64,000 nt of DNA from JAUILH01 sp965230535 (GCA_965230535.1 OZ246009.1:1-64000), one strand, 5' to 3'; counted from the first letter of the stretch, positions 53,889 through 64,000 are shown. Numbers and translations are program-made. The notes: a model not told the origin generated them from the letters alone.

Positions 53889-55913
53889 CTATATTCCTTC
53901 AAGGAAGTCCCTTAAAAGTTGGTCAGCTTGAAGGGAAAGCTTTTTTCTGAGGCGCTGTTTGGCTTTTTTAACGCTGTCATTTGCAATACCTAGAATTCCT
54001 GCAATTTCCTTATTGGTCATTTTTAGTTTGAGTAGAGCTGCTAAGCGAATTTCATAAGTGCTAAGGTTTGGAAAACGGCTCCTAAGGTTCTTAAGAAAGG
54101 ATGCGTGAACCTTATTAAAATGAGATTTGAAGGCTTCCCAATCCTCATCTGAACCAATGTTTAGCTCAACCAACTTAAAGATATGCAGAAAATCAAGGTC
54201 TTTTTCGTCCTGCTCTATTCTTTCAATTTCTTTTTTTAAGTCTTCCAGCAAAACGTTCTTGGAGGCCAATTGTCGTGCAAACTGCTGCACCTCTCGATTC
54301 AGTGCGGTTTTTTCTAATTTTTCGATCGACAGCTTATGTTTTGCTTCTTCTCTTTCTAGCGCTAATGCCTTCTGCCTTCTTAGACTCCACGCGCGTTGTA
54401 CAGTGAAAATTGCTATGGCTCCAACAATGGTGAGCAGCAGGGTTAATATAAGCTCTGATTGGCGCTTCTTCTGCAAGTCTGAATTAACAAGTGCCAATTT
54501 CTTATTCTGGTTGAGGATTTCAATTTCCTGATCTTTTAACCTAAGCTCCCTTTCCGCTTTATTAATCTCATAACCACCTATGATTTCGGTGAATTTATTA
54601 ATGGTGTGTTCATGAATTATACTATCGCTGTACTTCACGTAAGTCCTATGCCATTGGAGTGCCGCCATAATGTCTTTTTGGCCTTCGCATATGTCAGAGA
54701 TTGTAAGCGCAGAGTTCTTGAGGTCAGTTAAATTTCTCGCATTCATCTTATGAACCCAGGCTTTATCTGCGTAATATCTTGCGCTATCCCATTGCTCTTG
54801 TCTGGATTTAGCAATTGCCATTTTTAGCAATGCAGTGCCTATTCCTTCTTCACTCTGATTGTTCTGTGCACTTTGTAATGCTCTTTTGAGGTAGGTATTT
54901 GACTTGTCAAATTGATGCTTTCTTGAATAGGCGTCTCCAATATTTCCTAATACAACCCACAACTGGTTGGTGCTACCAATTTTCTCTTTGAGTTCCAAGG
55001 ACTTCAAGTAGTAAATAAGCGCCTCATCATAGAGATTTTGAGTGCCCAATAAGGCACCAATATTATTGTAGGTGCGTGAGGCGTTTAGCCATTGTTCATG
55101 GCTAAGCTGATAGTCTAAGGAAATATCAAAACTTTTTTGGGCTTCTTTATACCGTTTTAGCCTTTTGTAAAGGTTGGCCAGATTGCTGTGGATAAGTGAA
55201 ACATCTCTCGCACTACCTTGTCGGTCGGCTATTTCAATGCCAATAAAATATTTCTCAACGGCACTTTCATAATCTCCCAATTTGTAAAGAAGTAACCCTA
55301 CATTTAAATAGCTTGAGGGCAATAATGAAGAGTTAAGCGCTTTTCTAATCTCCAATCCTTTTAAGGCATGTTCTAACCCCTCATCGTAGCGACTCATGTT
55401 AGTCAGCAAGCCACTCAGATTATCATATACCGTCGATAGGGCAACAGAGTCTTTTAATTTGACGAAAATGTTAATGGCCTGGTGGTAATACTCCTCCGAC
55501 TTTAAGAGATCACCCTTGTTATCATAGGTTAACGCAAGCCCGGATAAGGCCTTACCTTGTCCAGTCAGGTCTTTAATGTTAGAAAATACTTCCTGCGATT
55601 TATGCAAGTACTTTAGGCCATCCTCGATATTTTGATTGATTGACAAAATAGCCCCATAGTGATAAAAACTTTGTCCAAGCCCTTGTTGATCGTCAACTTC
55701 CTTTGCTAGTTCTATGGCTTCCAACACATAGTCTTCAGCTTTCCCAAAGTCTGAATATTTATACTCCCATGCCAGATTATAAAAACATTCAACCTTTTGT
55801 CTTCCGGTAGTTGTATGAAGTCTATCAGATAGACTATCTATGACTTTGAGATTCTGAGCAGATAGATCTTGCTTAATGAGGAAAGCTAAAATAAAGAGTA
55901 ATAATTTACGCAT
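53889..55913 (-). CDS. TPR-HTH regulator, one membrane helix
   Basis: The 674-aa product has a signal peptide (ending DLSAQ). TPR repeats at about residues 40-420 (GQGKALSGLALTYDNKGDLL, ARTYNNIGALLGTQNLYDEA type) precede a membrane segment (about 491-509; LILTLLLTIVGAIAIFTVQ). A coiled coil and a C-terminal LuxR-like HTH follow (TYEIRLAALLKLKMTNKEIA, then DSVKKAKQRLRKKL). The design equals that of the regulator at 29511-31337. It is divergent from a large T9SS adhesin gene, the likely target. Its ligand is unknown. Confidence 0.8.
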   Translation of the reverse strand: MRKLLLFILAFLIKQDLSAQNLKVIDSLSDRLHTTTGRQKVECFYNLAWEYKYSDFGKAEDYVLEAIELAKEVDDQQGLGQSFYHYGAILSINQNIEDGLKYLHKSQEVFSNIKDLTGQGKALSGLALTYDNKGDLLKSEEYYHQAINIFVKLKDSVALSTVYDNLSGLLTNMSRYDEGLEHALKGLEIRKALNSSLLPSSYLNVGLLLYKLGDYESAVEKYFIGIEIADRQGSARDVSLIHSNLANLYKRLKRYKEAQKSFDISLDYQLSHEQWLNASRTYNNIGALLGTQNLYDEALIYYLKSLELKEKIGSTNQLWVVLGNIGDAYSRKHQFDKSNTYLKRALQSAQNNQSEEGIGTALLKMAIAKSRQEQWDSARYYADKAWVHKMNARNLTDLKNSALTISDICEGQKDIMAALQWHRTYVKYSDSIIHEHTINKFTEIIGGYEINKAERELRLKDQEIEILNQNKKLALVNSDLQKKRQSELILTLLLTIVGAIAIFTVQRAWSLRRQKALALEREEAKHKLSIEKLEKTALNREVQQFARQLASKNVLLEDLKKEIERIEQDEKDLDFLHIFKLVELNIGSDEDWEAFKSHFNKVHASFLKNLRSRFPNLSTYEIRLAALLKLKMTNKEIAGILGIANDSVKKAKQRLRKKLSLQADQLLRDFLEGI

Positions 55914-56095
55914 TAGAAGAAGAGTTTTTGAGGCTGTTAAGGTAGGTGTCCCCCCCTCAATGTCCCCTGTTGTTTTCTGTTTTTTTTACCAAAAAACGCA
56001 CATTGTACCCTAATATGTCCCCTCTTTGGCCAAGTATCAACTCATGGTATGTGCTTTACTTTACTGACCTGAATTTTTTTCTTAAAAAAAGTCTC

Positions 56096-59000
56096 ATGAA
56101 AAACCATATCAAGTTAATTACACTTATTTTATTCTTTTCAAACTACTCAACATCCCAAGTGTTGATTTATACTGAAGATTTAGAAACAGATGGCGAAGGT
56201 ACTCGATACGCTTCAAATGTATTTAACGACGGAGCCAATGACTTATGGACAAGGTGGCAATCTAGTTCGAATACTCAAGGGCCTAATAATAACTTATATG
56301 CGCCATATGCCGGATTCATCGGAAATTTTTCATGGTGTGGGGAGGACACCGATGGTGGTGGAATTGATAACCCACTTGGAGCCACGGAGGATGGTTATTT
56401 TGTAATCCAGACCCTTGATGTGTCTTCATACGCTGGAGGAACTATGGAGGTCAGAATTTGGCTTGCAGGAAGTCAGCAAGGCTTTCGTTATGAAACCGAT
56501 GATTTTGTGGCAGTACAATCCGCTTTTGACGCAGATATAGCGACAGGGGCGAATTCTGTGGGAGGACTACCAACGTCAACTGCTGTGAACACAGGGAATT
56601 ATTCTAACGTTGGCGCATTTTTCGGAATTATTGAGGCGCCTAGTACGACATCCGGAGAACTACATCAGGATGCAGATTTGGATGGCTTTGGCGATCCTAC
56701 AGGCGCTGAATTGAATGAGACATTGACACAATATACTTTCACATATAATGTGCCAGCCACTGCGAGTAATATGTCTGTTAGGGTCAGAGCCCATACCAAT
56801 ACTGGTTCTGAAGAATGTGTATTTGATCAAATAGAAATTTATGGTACGGCATTTTCTTGCACCGATCCAGATATCCCTGTAGTAAGTGCATCTCCTGGCA
56901 GTATCTGCCCAAGTGGTTCAAGTACATTAAGCTGGGCAGGCGCCAACTTAAATGATGCCACTGCATGGCATGTATACTCTGGATTTTGTGGAGGCACATT
57001 GGTAGGCACAACAACTGGCACCACCATGGTAGTGAGCCCAGGTTCAACAACTAATTACTTTGTTCGCGGAGAAGGTGGGTGCGTAACTCCAGGCAGCTGC
57101 AGTGCCATGGAAACAGTAACCGTTAACTCATTAGATGATGCCTCATTTACATATTCAGCAGCTGCCTATTGTGTGAACGATTCCGATCCAACCCCGACTC
57201 TTACAGGTCTAGGAGGCGGAAGCTTTTCATCCACAGCGGGCCTGTCAATTAATGGTGGTACGGGCGCCATAGACTTGAGTATATCCACACCAGGAACATA
57301 TACAGTGACCTATACCACGTCTGGACCATGTCCAAATAGTTCTAATGTAGCGGTTACCATCAATGGATTAGATGACCCTTCATTTAGTTATAGTGCTGCT
57401 TCTTATTGTGTAAATGCTTCAGATCCAACACCAACCATTACCGGCCTTGGTGGAGGTGGATTCACAAGTGCACCGGCTGGATTGTCGATCAGCCCTGCAA
57501 CTGGAGCCATTGATGTGAGTGCATCTACGCCGGGCACTTACACTGTAACTTATACCACAGTTGGGATATGTCCGAATAGCTCTAATGTGTCGGTGGCCAT
57601 AAATGCCTTGCCGACAGTGTCCTTCACAGCCATCTCAGATTTATGTTTAGACGCAGGTGTTCAATCTGGTTTAGGAGGAGGAATGCCAACGGGAGGAGTT
57701 TATTCAGGAACAGGCATTACAGATGACGGTAATGGAACATCATACTCATTCGACCCAGCCGTGGCAGGTGTTGGTACTCACACCATTACTTATACGGTGG
57801 GCGTGAGCGGTTGTAGTGGCAGTGCTAATGATGACGTGGAAGTATTTGCTTTACCAACAGTGCTCTTCACAGCCCCAGCGGATCTATGTGTTGATGCTGG
57901 CGTTCAAACAGGTCTTGGCGGTGGAACTGCCACTGGAGGAGTTTACTCTGGTCCAGGGGTAACAGACAATGGCAATGGGACAACGTACTCATTCGATCCA
58001 GTGGCAGCTGGTGTTGGTATGCATACCATTACTTACACATTCAGCACTGCTAACGGTTGTACTGGTAGTTTCAGTGACGCGGTTGAAGTATTCGACTTAC
58101 CAACAGTGACCTTTACTGCACTTGCGGATCTATGTATTGATGCTAGTGTTCAAACCGGTCTAGGTGTTGGTTCTCCAACAGGCGGCACTTACTCAGGAAC
58201 TGGTGTAACGGATGATGGTAATGGAACCACCTATTCATTCGATCCGACGGTAGCCGGGGTTGGAACCCACACCGTCACTTATACATTTACCAATGTTAAT
58301 GGTTGTACAAATAGTGCTAATGATGATGTAGAGGTATTTGCACTGCCAACGATGACTTTCACTGCTCTCGCAGATCTATGTTTAGACGCAGGTGTTCAGT
58401 CTGGTTTAGGTGGAGGAACGCCAACAGGCGGTATTTATTCAGGAACAGGCATTACAGATGATGGTAATGGAATGTCTTATTCATTCGATCCAGTCACGGC
58501 AGGTACAGGTGTTCATACAATCACTTATACCTATTCGGCAAGTGGTTGTGCTGGGAGTACTAATGATGATGTGGAGGTCCTCTCTCTTCCTTCAATTACA
58601 GTTGACCTTGTTACAGATGCTTTATGTGCTGATTCTTTAGACGGTGCCATTGATGTAACAAGCTCTGGTAACGGAGCACTGACATTTGATTGGGATAATG
58701 ATGGCACTGGTGATAATGATGATACAGAAGACCTTTCAGGGTTAGCTGATGGTACTTATAGCCTAACAGTGATAGACGCCAATGGTTGTTCTGCTACAAG
58801 TTCGTCAACGGTGTCAGAACCAACTCCGGTAGCTATCACAATAGACAATGCCAACAATCCAAGTGCATGTGGAGCCACTGATGGTGGTATTGATGTAACA
58901 GTAACCGGAGGAGCTGGTACTTACACCTTCGACTGGGACAATGATGGAACTGGTGACAATGACGATTTAGAAGACCTTTCAGGGTTGATGGCAGGTACAT

Positions 59001-60043
59001 ACAACTTAATGGTAAGAGATATGAATGGATGTCCTGGAATTGCCTCAGTCTCTATCAGTGATCCGGCTGCTCCAATGATTACTTTTACAGCCCTGACAGA
59101 TCTTTGTGAGAATGAAGTAGTGCAGACGGTAATGGGCGGAGCTACACCAACAGGGGGTGTTTATTCAGGAACAGGTGTTACAGACAATGGAGATGGAATG
59201 ACTTATGATTTTAATCCAGCAGCAGCAGGTGCGGGTGTGCACACGATCACCTATACTTACACAGATGGTACTGGTTGTACTGGCTTTGGAAGTGATGATG
59301 TAGAGGTGTTTGCCATCCAAGCCATCACGGCATCTACTATAACAGATATTACTTGTTCTGGAGCTGGAGATGGTAGTATCAGTGTCACAGTTGGCGGTTC
59401 AGGTCTTTCATATGACTGGAGTGTTGATGGTACTGGAGACTTCAATGATCCACAAAACTTGGCAGGATTAGATTCTGGAACTTATGTGCTTCAGGTAATG
59501 AGTGGTAATGGTTGTGTGATTTCTCAGACTTTCAACATTGCTGAACCTGCTCCTTTGAGTTTATCAGGTACATCAACAGATGAGTTGTTAGGTTCAGATG
59601 GAACAATCAACTTAACAGTCTCAGGAGGTACTCCAAACTATATATTTGATTGGGACAATGATGGTACTGGAGATAACGATGATACAGAGGATTTATCTGG
59701 TTTAACAGCTGGTAACTACACTGTAATCGTTTATGATGACAATGGTTGTTCTGATACTTTGACTTTGGATGTGGGAACGCAGGTATCAGTTAACGACATA
59801 AACAACCTGTCTTTCAGCATTTATCCTAACCCAAACCAGGGTGAGTTTATATTGAACCTTGAACTTAATCAAACTCATCAGGCGACTATGATTATACATA
59901 CCTTAACAGGTCGGTTAGTACATACTCAACAAGTCATCAACAGTACAAACAACATTGATGTATCTGATTTGGAGAGAGGGATTTATATGATCACCATTAA
60001 AACTCAAACCACTCAGAAAACTTTTAGGTTTGTGTTGAACTAG
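56096..60043 (+). CDS. Large SprB-repeat T9SS-secreted adhesin
   Basis: The 1315-aa product starts at the ATG at 56096, where a signal peptide begins (MKNHIKLITLILFFSNYSTS). An N-terminal beta domain follows. About six units of about 80 aa come next (VSFTAISDLCLDAGVQSGLG ... THTITYTV). Then come about four SprB-type repeats (FDWDNDGTGDNDDTEDLSGL, DANGCS), and a C-terminal type A sorting domain (FSIYPNPNQGEFILNLEL, RGIYMITIKTQT). SprB-like proteins are mobile surface adhesins of gliding Bacteroidota. The repeats are close at DNA level. Confidence 0.88.
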   Translation: MKNHIKLITLILFFSNYSTSQVLIYTEDLETDGEGTRYASNVFNDGANDLWTRWQSSSNTQGPNNNLYAPYAGFIGNFSWCGEDTDGGGIDNPLGATEDGYFVIQTLDVSSYAGGTMEVRIWLAGSQQGFRYETDDFVAVQSAFDADIATGANSVGGLPTSTAVNTGNYSNVGAFFGIIEAPSTTSGELHQDADLDGFGDPTGAELNETLTQYTFTYNVPATASNMSVRVRAHTNTGSEECVFDQIEIYGTAFSCTDPDIPVVSASPGSICPSGSSTLSWAGANLNDATAWHVYSGFCGGTLVGTTTGTTMVVSPGSTTNYFVRGEGGCVTPGSCSAMETVTVNSLDDASFTYSAAAYCVNDSDPTPTLTGLGGGSFSSTAGLSINGGTGAIDLSISTPGTYTVTYTTSGPCPNSSNVAVTINGLDDPSFSYSAASYCVNASDPTPTITGLGGGGFTSAPAGLSISPATGAIDVSASTPGTYTVTYTTVGICPNSSNVSVAINALPTVSFTAISDLCLDAGVQSGLGGGMPTGGVYSGTGITDDGNGTSYSFDPAVAGVGTHTITYTVGVSGCSGSANDDVEVFALPTVLFTAPADLCVDAGVQTGLGGGTATGGVYSGPGVTDNGNGTTYSFDPVAAGVGMHTITYTFSTANGCTGSFSDAVEVFDLPTVTFTALADLCIDASVQTGLGVGSPTGGTYSGTGVTDDGNGTTYSFDPTVAGVGTHTVTYTFTNVNGCTNSANDDVEVFALPTMTFTALADLCLDAGVQSGLGGGTPTGGIYSGTGITDDGNGMSYSFDPVTAGTGVHTITYTYSASGCAGSTNDDVEVLSLPSITVDLVTDALCADSLDGAIDVTSSGNGALTFDWDNDGTGDNDDTEDLSGLADGTYSLTVIDANGCSATSSSTVSEPTPVAITIDNANNPSACGATDGGIDVTVTGGAGTYTFDWDNDGTGDNDDLEDLSGLMAGTYNLMVRDMNGCPGIASVSISDPAAPMITFTALTDLCENEVVQTVMGGATPTGGVYSGTGVTDNGDGMTYDFNPAAAGAGVHTITYTYTDGTGCTGFGSDDVEVFAIQAITASTITDITCSGAGDGSISVTVGGSGLSYDWSVDGTGDFNDPQNLAGLDSGTYVLQVMSGNGCVISQTFNIAEPAPLSLSGTSTDELLGSDGTINLTVSGGTPNYIFDWDNDGTGDNDDTEDLSGLTAGNYTVIVYDDNGCSDTLTLDVGTQVSVNDINNLSFSIYPNPNQGEFILNLELNQTHQATMIIHTLTGRLVHTQQVINSTNNIDVSDLERGIYMITIKTQTTQKTFRFVLN

Positions 60044-60062
60044 ATTTCAAATAATATAATTG

Positions 60063-60098
60063 ATAAAGGGCACGCTATGAAGTGCCCTTTATTGTTTA
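60063..60098 (+). terminator. Rho-independent terminator for the adhesin gene
   Basis: An 11-bp stem (ATAAAGGGCAC / GTGCCCTTTAT) with an 8-nt loop is followed by a T-rich tract. It begins 19 nt after the stop codon. Confidence 0.8.
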
Positions 60099-60200
60099 TT
60101 TCATAGGCGCCTGAAGCCAAGGCCTTGGAATTCTCAATGAATTCCTAAGATCAATATTGAAAAGGAAGAGACGACATAGTTGCTAGATACTCAATAATAA

Positions 60201-63200
60201 TTAAACATGTTTAACAACAAATACGCACACATCATCAATTTGATCCTGATCACCTTTCCATTGGTTAAAGTAATCTTCCAGCTTAATGCCTATTTGCTTG
60301 GCCGGTAGTTCAGAATGTTCTAGTACCAGAGACTTAAACGTTTTTTGTTGGATTTTGCGGTTCTTAGGTCCACCAAACTGATCTGCAAAGCCATCACTAA
60401 ACGTCACTAACAAGTCATTCTTTTCTAGCTTAATGGTCCTAAGAGTAAACATGCCAGTTTGTTCGGAGAAGCCAATGGGCATGTTGTCTGCCCGCCATTC
60501 GTACATCACGGCACTATTGCCAATGAGTTTCTTGTCAAATTCCTCCGGCAAATCTCCTTCAGACCTTACAATCCAAAGCGGGTTTTTAGCGCCACTGTAT
60601 TGTAAAACACCAGTAAGGTTGTCATAGCAACACAGGGCCACATCCATTCCGTCGCGCGTAATCATGTTGCCTTTGTTTAGGGCATTTATCACATGGTCGC
60701 GCATCATATTCAGGATAATATCTGGTTGAGTAATGCCGTTTTCAATGACAATTTCGTTCATGAAACTATTTCCCAGCATGCTCATCAACGAGCCAGGCAC
60801 ACCATGCCCGGTACAGTCTGCTGTCATCCAAATAAGCTTGTCCACAGATTCAGATTTCACATTGAAGGCCCAATAAAAATCGCCGCTAAGGATGTCTTTG
60901 GGTTTGTAAATAACATGGAAATCCTGAAAGTGAGTCGAGAGGTATTCTTCAGAAGTAAGGATGGCAGATTGAATTTTTTCCGCATAGCGAATACTGTCTG
61001 TGATGTCTTTATTTCTGTCTTCGAGCATTTGGTTTTGCTCATCAAGCTCAAGCGTTCTTTCCTGAACAATTCGCTCCAGATGCTTTTTGTCGTTTCTCAA
61101 TTTACGAGAGTACAAATACAAGATCAAACCGATTAAGATGACACCACCAGCTATAAACAAAGTGTAAGCCCACCAGGTCATGTACCAGGGTGCTTTTATG
61201 GTAAATTTATATTCTGCAACCAGACTCTCTTCTCCTCTGCTATTGCGTGCCTTTACTTTGAAAGTGTAATCTCCGGGAGGCAGGTTGGTGTATTCCTTTT
61301 TTGTTTCAGAAGTCCAGCTGGAAAATTCATCATCATAAGAAAGCAGTTGGTAACTATAGCTTACGTCATCTGAACCATACCATGAAGCAGAAAAATAGAA
61401 TGTAATGGCATTCCGGTTGTACTCAAAGACAGGGACATCATTTTGTTCGTTAGAAAACCCGTCTTCACTAGAAAACACACCGCTAAAAATGACGGAGTCC
61501 CGGTTAAGAATCTTTCTGATGTTGCAGTAAAAAGGATCTGAAGAAGCCTGCTTATTTTGGTCATAATAGATTAAGGCCTCATCTCCTCCAATGTAACAGC
61601 TGCCATCTGGCATAGGAAGGATGGCGGTGAATCCTCCAATTTTCAATTCTGAAAAAGCACTCGAGTCTATGAACTCATTTTTTAAATGAAAAAACCGTCT
61701 GCCGCTTGATGCCCAAACGTCCTCATCAGTGTGTGAGAATTTGAAAATGAATTTGCCCTGTAGGCCTTTCAGTAATTCCGTTTCACGAAAAGTATCTGTG
61801 CCGGCATCATATTCCAGTAGCTTGCTTTTCTGACTGAAAAGTGTTTTCCCGTCATAAGAAATCAGAGAAATTCGAGCGTCATCGGCCAGCTTATCATCTT
61901 TGATTTTTTCGACAAAGGCTTCTGTGAAATCATCTGTGAATTTAACTTTGAAAACGCCTTGTGAAAGTGTGTTTACCCAAAATTCGGAACCACTATCAAT
62001 TTGGTTGATTTCATAAATCTCATCCGGGAATTGTGTGTTTTCATAAAGTTTTACCCATCTATCTTCTTCCTTTCTCAGAACATGCAAACCGCCAATTCCG
62101 CCAGCTATGATGTAGTTTTTTACACCAGTTATGGGTTTTACTGTTCTGTTTCTTGAGGAGTCAACAACAAGCATTTGCTCATCACGAATCTGATATAAAT
62201 TGTCGGAACACACCAACAACGAAGAGTCGTAGGCCTGAATATCCAAACAGGTTCTGGCAATTTTTGAATAGGCTGAGAACTGTGGAACAGAATCGAGAAG
62301 GTTGGCTTTGAAAAGGCCTTGTCTGGTCGACATGTAGAAGTAGTTTTCCTGAATTTCGAGATCTTCTACCGCTCCAAAAAACTGCTCACCTTCATAACTG
62401 TATCCAAATTTTGAAGATAATTTGATGATGGAAATTCCATTGTCCAGGGCACACCAAACCTGATCGTTCTGATCCTCAAACACCCCAATCACAGAAGCAT
62501 TTTGGAGACCCTGACTTCTCGAAATGTGACGAATAAACTGCTGATCTTTATCGAAAATGAATAAACCGTTTTGCAGGGTGTTTATTACATACTGGCCATT
62601 ATTTAACAGGTTTAAACCAAAAGCCTGCCCTTCTCCAAGAATAGACCGGTAGGTCTCGGCAAAAGGAACAACCATATGGTCGTCATTGGTATCATAAATT
62701 AGAATGTCCCCTTCCCGGCTTGCAATGAGCCATTTGTTTTTCATGAAAGGTTGAATCCCGACAATGTTTCGATTGATAAACTGATTTGAATGAGGAAGGT
62801 CAACGAGTTGATTTCCTTTGAGTTTGAATAGGCCTCCCTGAGCACTGCTTACCCAAATCTCAGACTTTATTTTAAACAAGTTAATGTCGTCGTACGGGCT
62901 ATGAATGATGGAAACTTCCGCGCCATCCCAAACGAAAATATACTTTCTGGCGTTGAAATAAACTTTGGAGTTCAGTTCTATGGTTTGTCTGATGAGACTA
63001 AAATCCTGAACGGAATCCGAGAGATGCTCAGACAGTGATTCATAATCCAGGGCGTTATTTTTGCCAACAAGCCTTCCAAACTCTCCCATACCCCCTACAA
63101 ACACCTCATCTTTGTCGTTAATTGCGAGAGACATAACCACCTGGTGGTTATTCGGGCTAATTTTTCGCCATTCATTCCCGTCATACTCGAGTAAACCACC

Positions 63201-63389
63201 TACGTTAGCAACGTAGATAATGCCACGGGAATTCTGAACAATTGAGAAGTTTTGAGCCTCAGAACCATAGTCTTTTATGGTGTAGTTGACAATTTTTGGA
63301 GTGGTGAGGCTGGTTGTGTTCTGACCAGACACTACAAAGCCGCATAATAATAAGCACGAGAATATAAGGGCTTGTCTAAGTTGAATCAC
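60201..63389 (-). CDS. Propeller-type sensor with SpoIIE (PP2C) phosphatase domain
   Basis: The 1062-aa product has a GTG start (63389) and a signal peptide (ending FVVSGQ). Periplasmic two-component-regulator propellers (about residues 40-610; GGLLEYDGNEWRKISPNNHQ) precede a Y_Y_Y domain (KEYTNLPPGDYTFKVKARNS). A membrane segment (about 741-762; WAYTLFIAGGVILIGLILYL), a coiled coil and a SpoIIE phosphatase follow (ILSGDFYWAF, TADCTGHGVPGSLMSMLG, TRDGMDVALC). The catalytic Asp residues are present. Such proteins control anti-sigma antagonists. The partner is not in the window. Confidence 0.88.
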   Translation of the reverse strand: MIQLRQALIFSCLLLCGFVVSGQNTTSLTTPKIVNYTIKDYGSEAQNFSIVQNSRGIIYVANVGGLLEYDGNEWRKISPNNHQVVMSLAINDKDEVFVGGMGEFGRLVGKNNALDYESLSEHLSDSVQDFSLIRQTIELNSKVYFNARKYIFVWDGAEVSIIHSPYDDINLFKIKSEIWVSSAQGGLFKLKGNQLVDLPHSNQFINRNIVGIQPFMKNKWLIASREGDILIYDTNDDHMVVPFAETYRSILGEGQAFGLNLLNNGQYVINTLQNGLFIFDKDQQFIRHISRSQGLQNASVIGVFEDQNDQVWCALDNGISIIKLSSKFGYSYEGEQFFGAVEDLEIQENYFYMSTRQGLFKANLLDSVPQFSAYSKIARTCLDIQAYDSSLLVCSDNLYQIRDEQMLVVDSSRNRTVKPITGVKNYIIAGGIGGLHVLRKEEDRWVKLYENTQFPDEIYEINQIDSGSEFWVNTLSQGVFKVKFTDDFTEAFVEKIKDDKLADDARISLISYDGKTLFSQKSKLLEYDAGTDTFRETELLKGLQGKFIFKFSHTDEDVWASSGRRFFHLKNEFIDSSAFSELKIGGFTAILPMPDGSCYIGGDEALIYYDQNKQASSDPFYCNIRKILNRDSVIFSGVFSSEDGFSNEQNDVPVFEYNRNAITFYFSASWYGSDDVSYSYQLLSYDDEFSSWTSETKKEYTNLPPGDYTFKVKARNSRGEESLVAEYKFTIKAPWYMTWWAYTLFIAGGVILIGLILYLYSRKLRNDKKHLERIVQERTLELDEQNQMLEDRNKDITDSIRYAEKIQSAILTSEEYLSTHFQDFHVIYKPKDILSGDFYWAFNVKSESVDKLIWMTADCTGHGVPGSLMSMLGNSFMNEIVIENGITQPDIILNMMRDHVINALNKGNMITRDGMDVALCCYDNLTGVLQYSGAKNPLWIVRSEGDLPEEFDKKLIGNSAVMYEWRADNMPIGFSEQTGMFTLRTIKLEKNDLLVTFSDGFADQFGGPKNRKIQQKTFKSLVLEHSELPAKQIGIKLEDYFNQWKGDQDQIDDVCVFVVKHV

Positions 63390-63621
63390 TGTGCAATTTA
63401 ATGAAATCTACTTCCAAAAAAAAGCCCCACTACATTAATGCAATGTGGCATTTTAATTCCGCCTCTACTATGAGTAATTCGTTCCATTCAAAGCAGTTGA
63501 CGTATTCCATGTAGTTTCAGTTTTAGGTTTAATATAAACTTAGCTAAGTTTGCCTGATCAGGAAAATGATAATTCAACCACCTTACGCGTTCGAAACAGA
63601 CGTTTATAAGCAGATATTAGT

Positions 63622-64000
63622 TTGAAATTTGACTACACATCTATCGATTTACCAGTAAGAGAGGTCATCCCTCGAATTCGGGAGGAATTGGCCAGTCAAT
63701 CAACTTTGATTGTAAAGGCGCCTCCAGGTGCCGGAAAAAGTACATTACTGCCGTTGGCCATAATGAATGAGCCATGGTTGAAGGGCAAAAAAATCATGAT
63801 GTTAGAGCCCAGAAGATTGGCAGCTAAAACAATAGCCAATCGTATGGCAGATTTGTTAGGTGAGAATGTTGGAGAATCTGTGGGATATAGAATCCGATTT
63901 GAAAGTAAAGTTGGTCCGGAAACCAAAATAGAAGTACTTACGGAAGGCATTTTAACCAGGATGTTGCAGGAAGACAATGGCCTTGAAGAGGCTGGTCTGG
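63622..64000 (+). CDS. hrpB: HrpB-like ATP-dependent helicase, 3' end outside window
   Basis: The 126 visible residues start at an apparent TTG at 63622; a stop at 63607 closes the frame upstream. A DEAH-type front has the Walker A APPGAGKSTLLPL, motif Ia (MMLEPRRLAAKTIANRM) and GYRIRFESK with LTEGILTRML. This order is that of HrpB, an SF2 helicase of unclear role. The gene runs off the window end, so completeness cannot be judged. Confidence 0.85.
   Translation, partial: MKFDYTSIDLPVREVIPRIREELASQSTLIVKAPPGAGKSTLLPLAIMNEPWLKGKKIMMLEPRRLAAKTIANRMADLLGENVGESVGYRIRFESKVGPETKIEVLTEGILTRMLQEDNGLEEAGL

Noticed and set aside
54127..54531. 134-codon plus-strand frame
   Set aside because: It is Ser-rich and antisense to the coiled coil and HTH of the TPR regulator.
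60693..61136. 147-codon plus-strand frame
   Set aside because: It is antisense to the SpoIIE domain, which has clear catalytic motifs.
63696..63977. Minus-strand frame of 93 codons at the window end
   Set aside because: It is antisense to the HrpB P-loop region.

Overview
The window reads as a chromosome segment of a Bacteroidota bacterium, probably a marine Flavobacteriales-like lineage. The evidence is type IX secretion (T9SS) C-terminal sorting domains on several large surface proteins, a porZ-recO pair, SprB and SBBP repeat adhesins, TPR-HTH regulators, and promoters of the Bacteroidota type (TTG, about 19 nt, TAnnTTTG). The genus cannot be fixed from the sequence alone.

Region 1 (1-9.7 kb) holds two consecutive RHS/YD-repeat genes. 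The second is 2460 aa and ends in an RHS core followed by a variable C-terminal domain that resembles a zinc-metallopeptidase fold with a changed first ligand. Region 2 (9.7-14.1 kb) is AT-rich and accessory. It has six small orphan genes (secreted, lipoprotein, membrane or acidic; candidate immunity genes), an intact IS1-like transposase gene, three decayed radC 3' ends, a truncated XRE-type HTH gene, and a short motif (GGTAGTGTCTCAAA and variants) that sits at or just after the stop codon of five of the six small genes. This cassette-like layout is the most unusual part of the window.

Region 3 (14.3-26.9 kb) is a type II secretion / type IV pilus-like machine. It is built as two divergent operons from a 67-bp promoter region. 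The leftward operon encodes the major pseudopilin, minimal prepilin peptidase, GspE ATPase, secretin, fused PilM-PilN (GspL-like), PilO (GspM-like), an FN3 lipoprotein and a GspC/PilP-like protein. The rightward operon encodes a MORN protein, a GspK-like protein with a beta-helix body, I-like and J-like pseudopilins and GspF.

Region 4 (27-35 kb) has a LamG T9SS protein, a TPR-HTH regulator, an SBBP-repeat T9SS protein and tRNA-Arg(UCG). Region 5 (35.3-53.8 kb) is mostly housekeeping: porZ, recO, an S9 peptidase, gmk, nadD, an ECF sigma factor with a membrane/barrel partner, a YqaE lipoprotein, purQ, purD, a thioredoxin-like protein and a glycosyltransferase. Region 6 (53.9-64 kb) has a second TPR-HTH regulator divergent from a large SprB-repeat T9SS adhesin, a propeller-type SpoIIE phosphatase sensor, and the start of an HrpB-like helicase cut by the window end.
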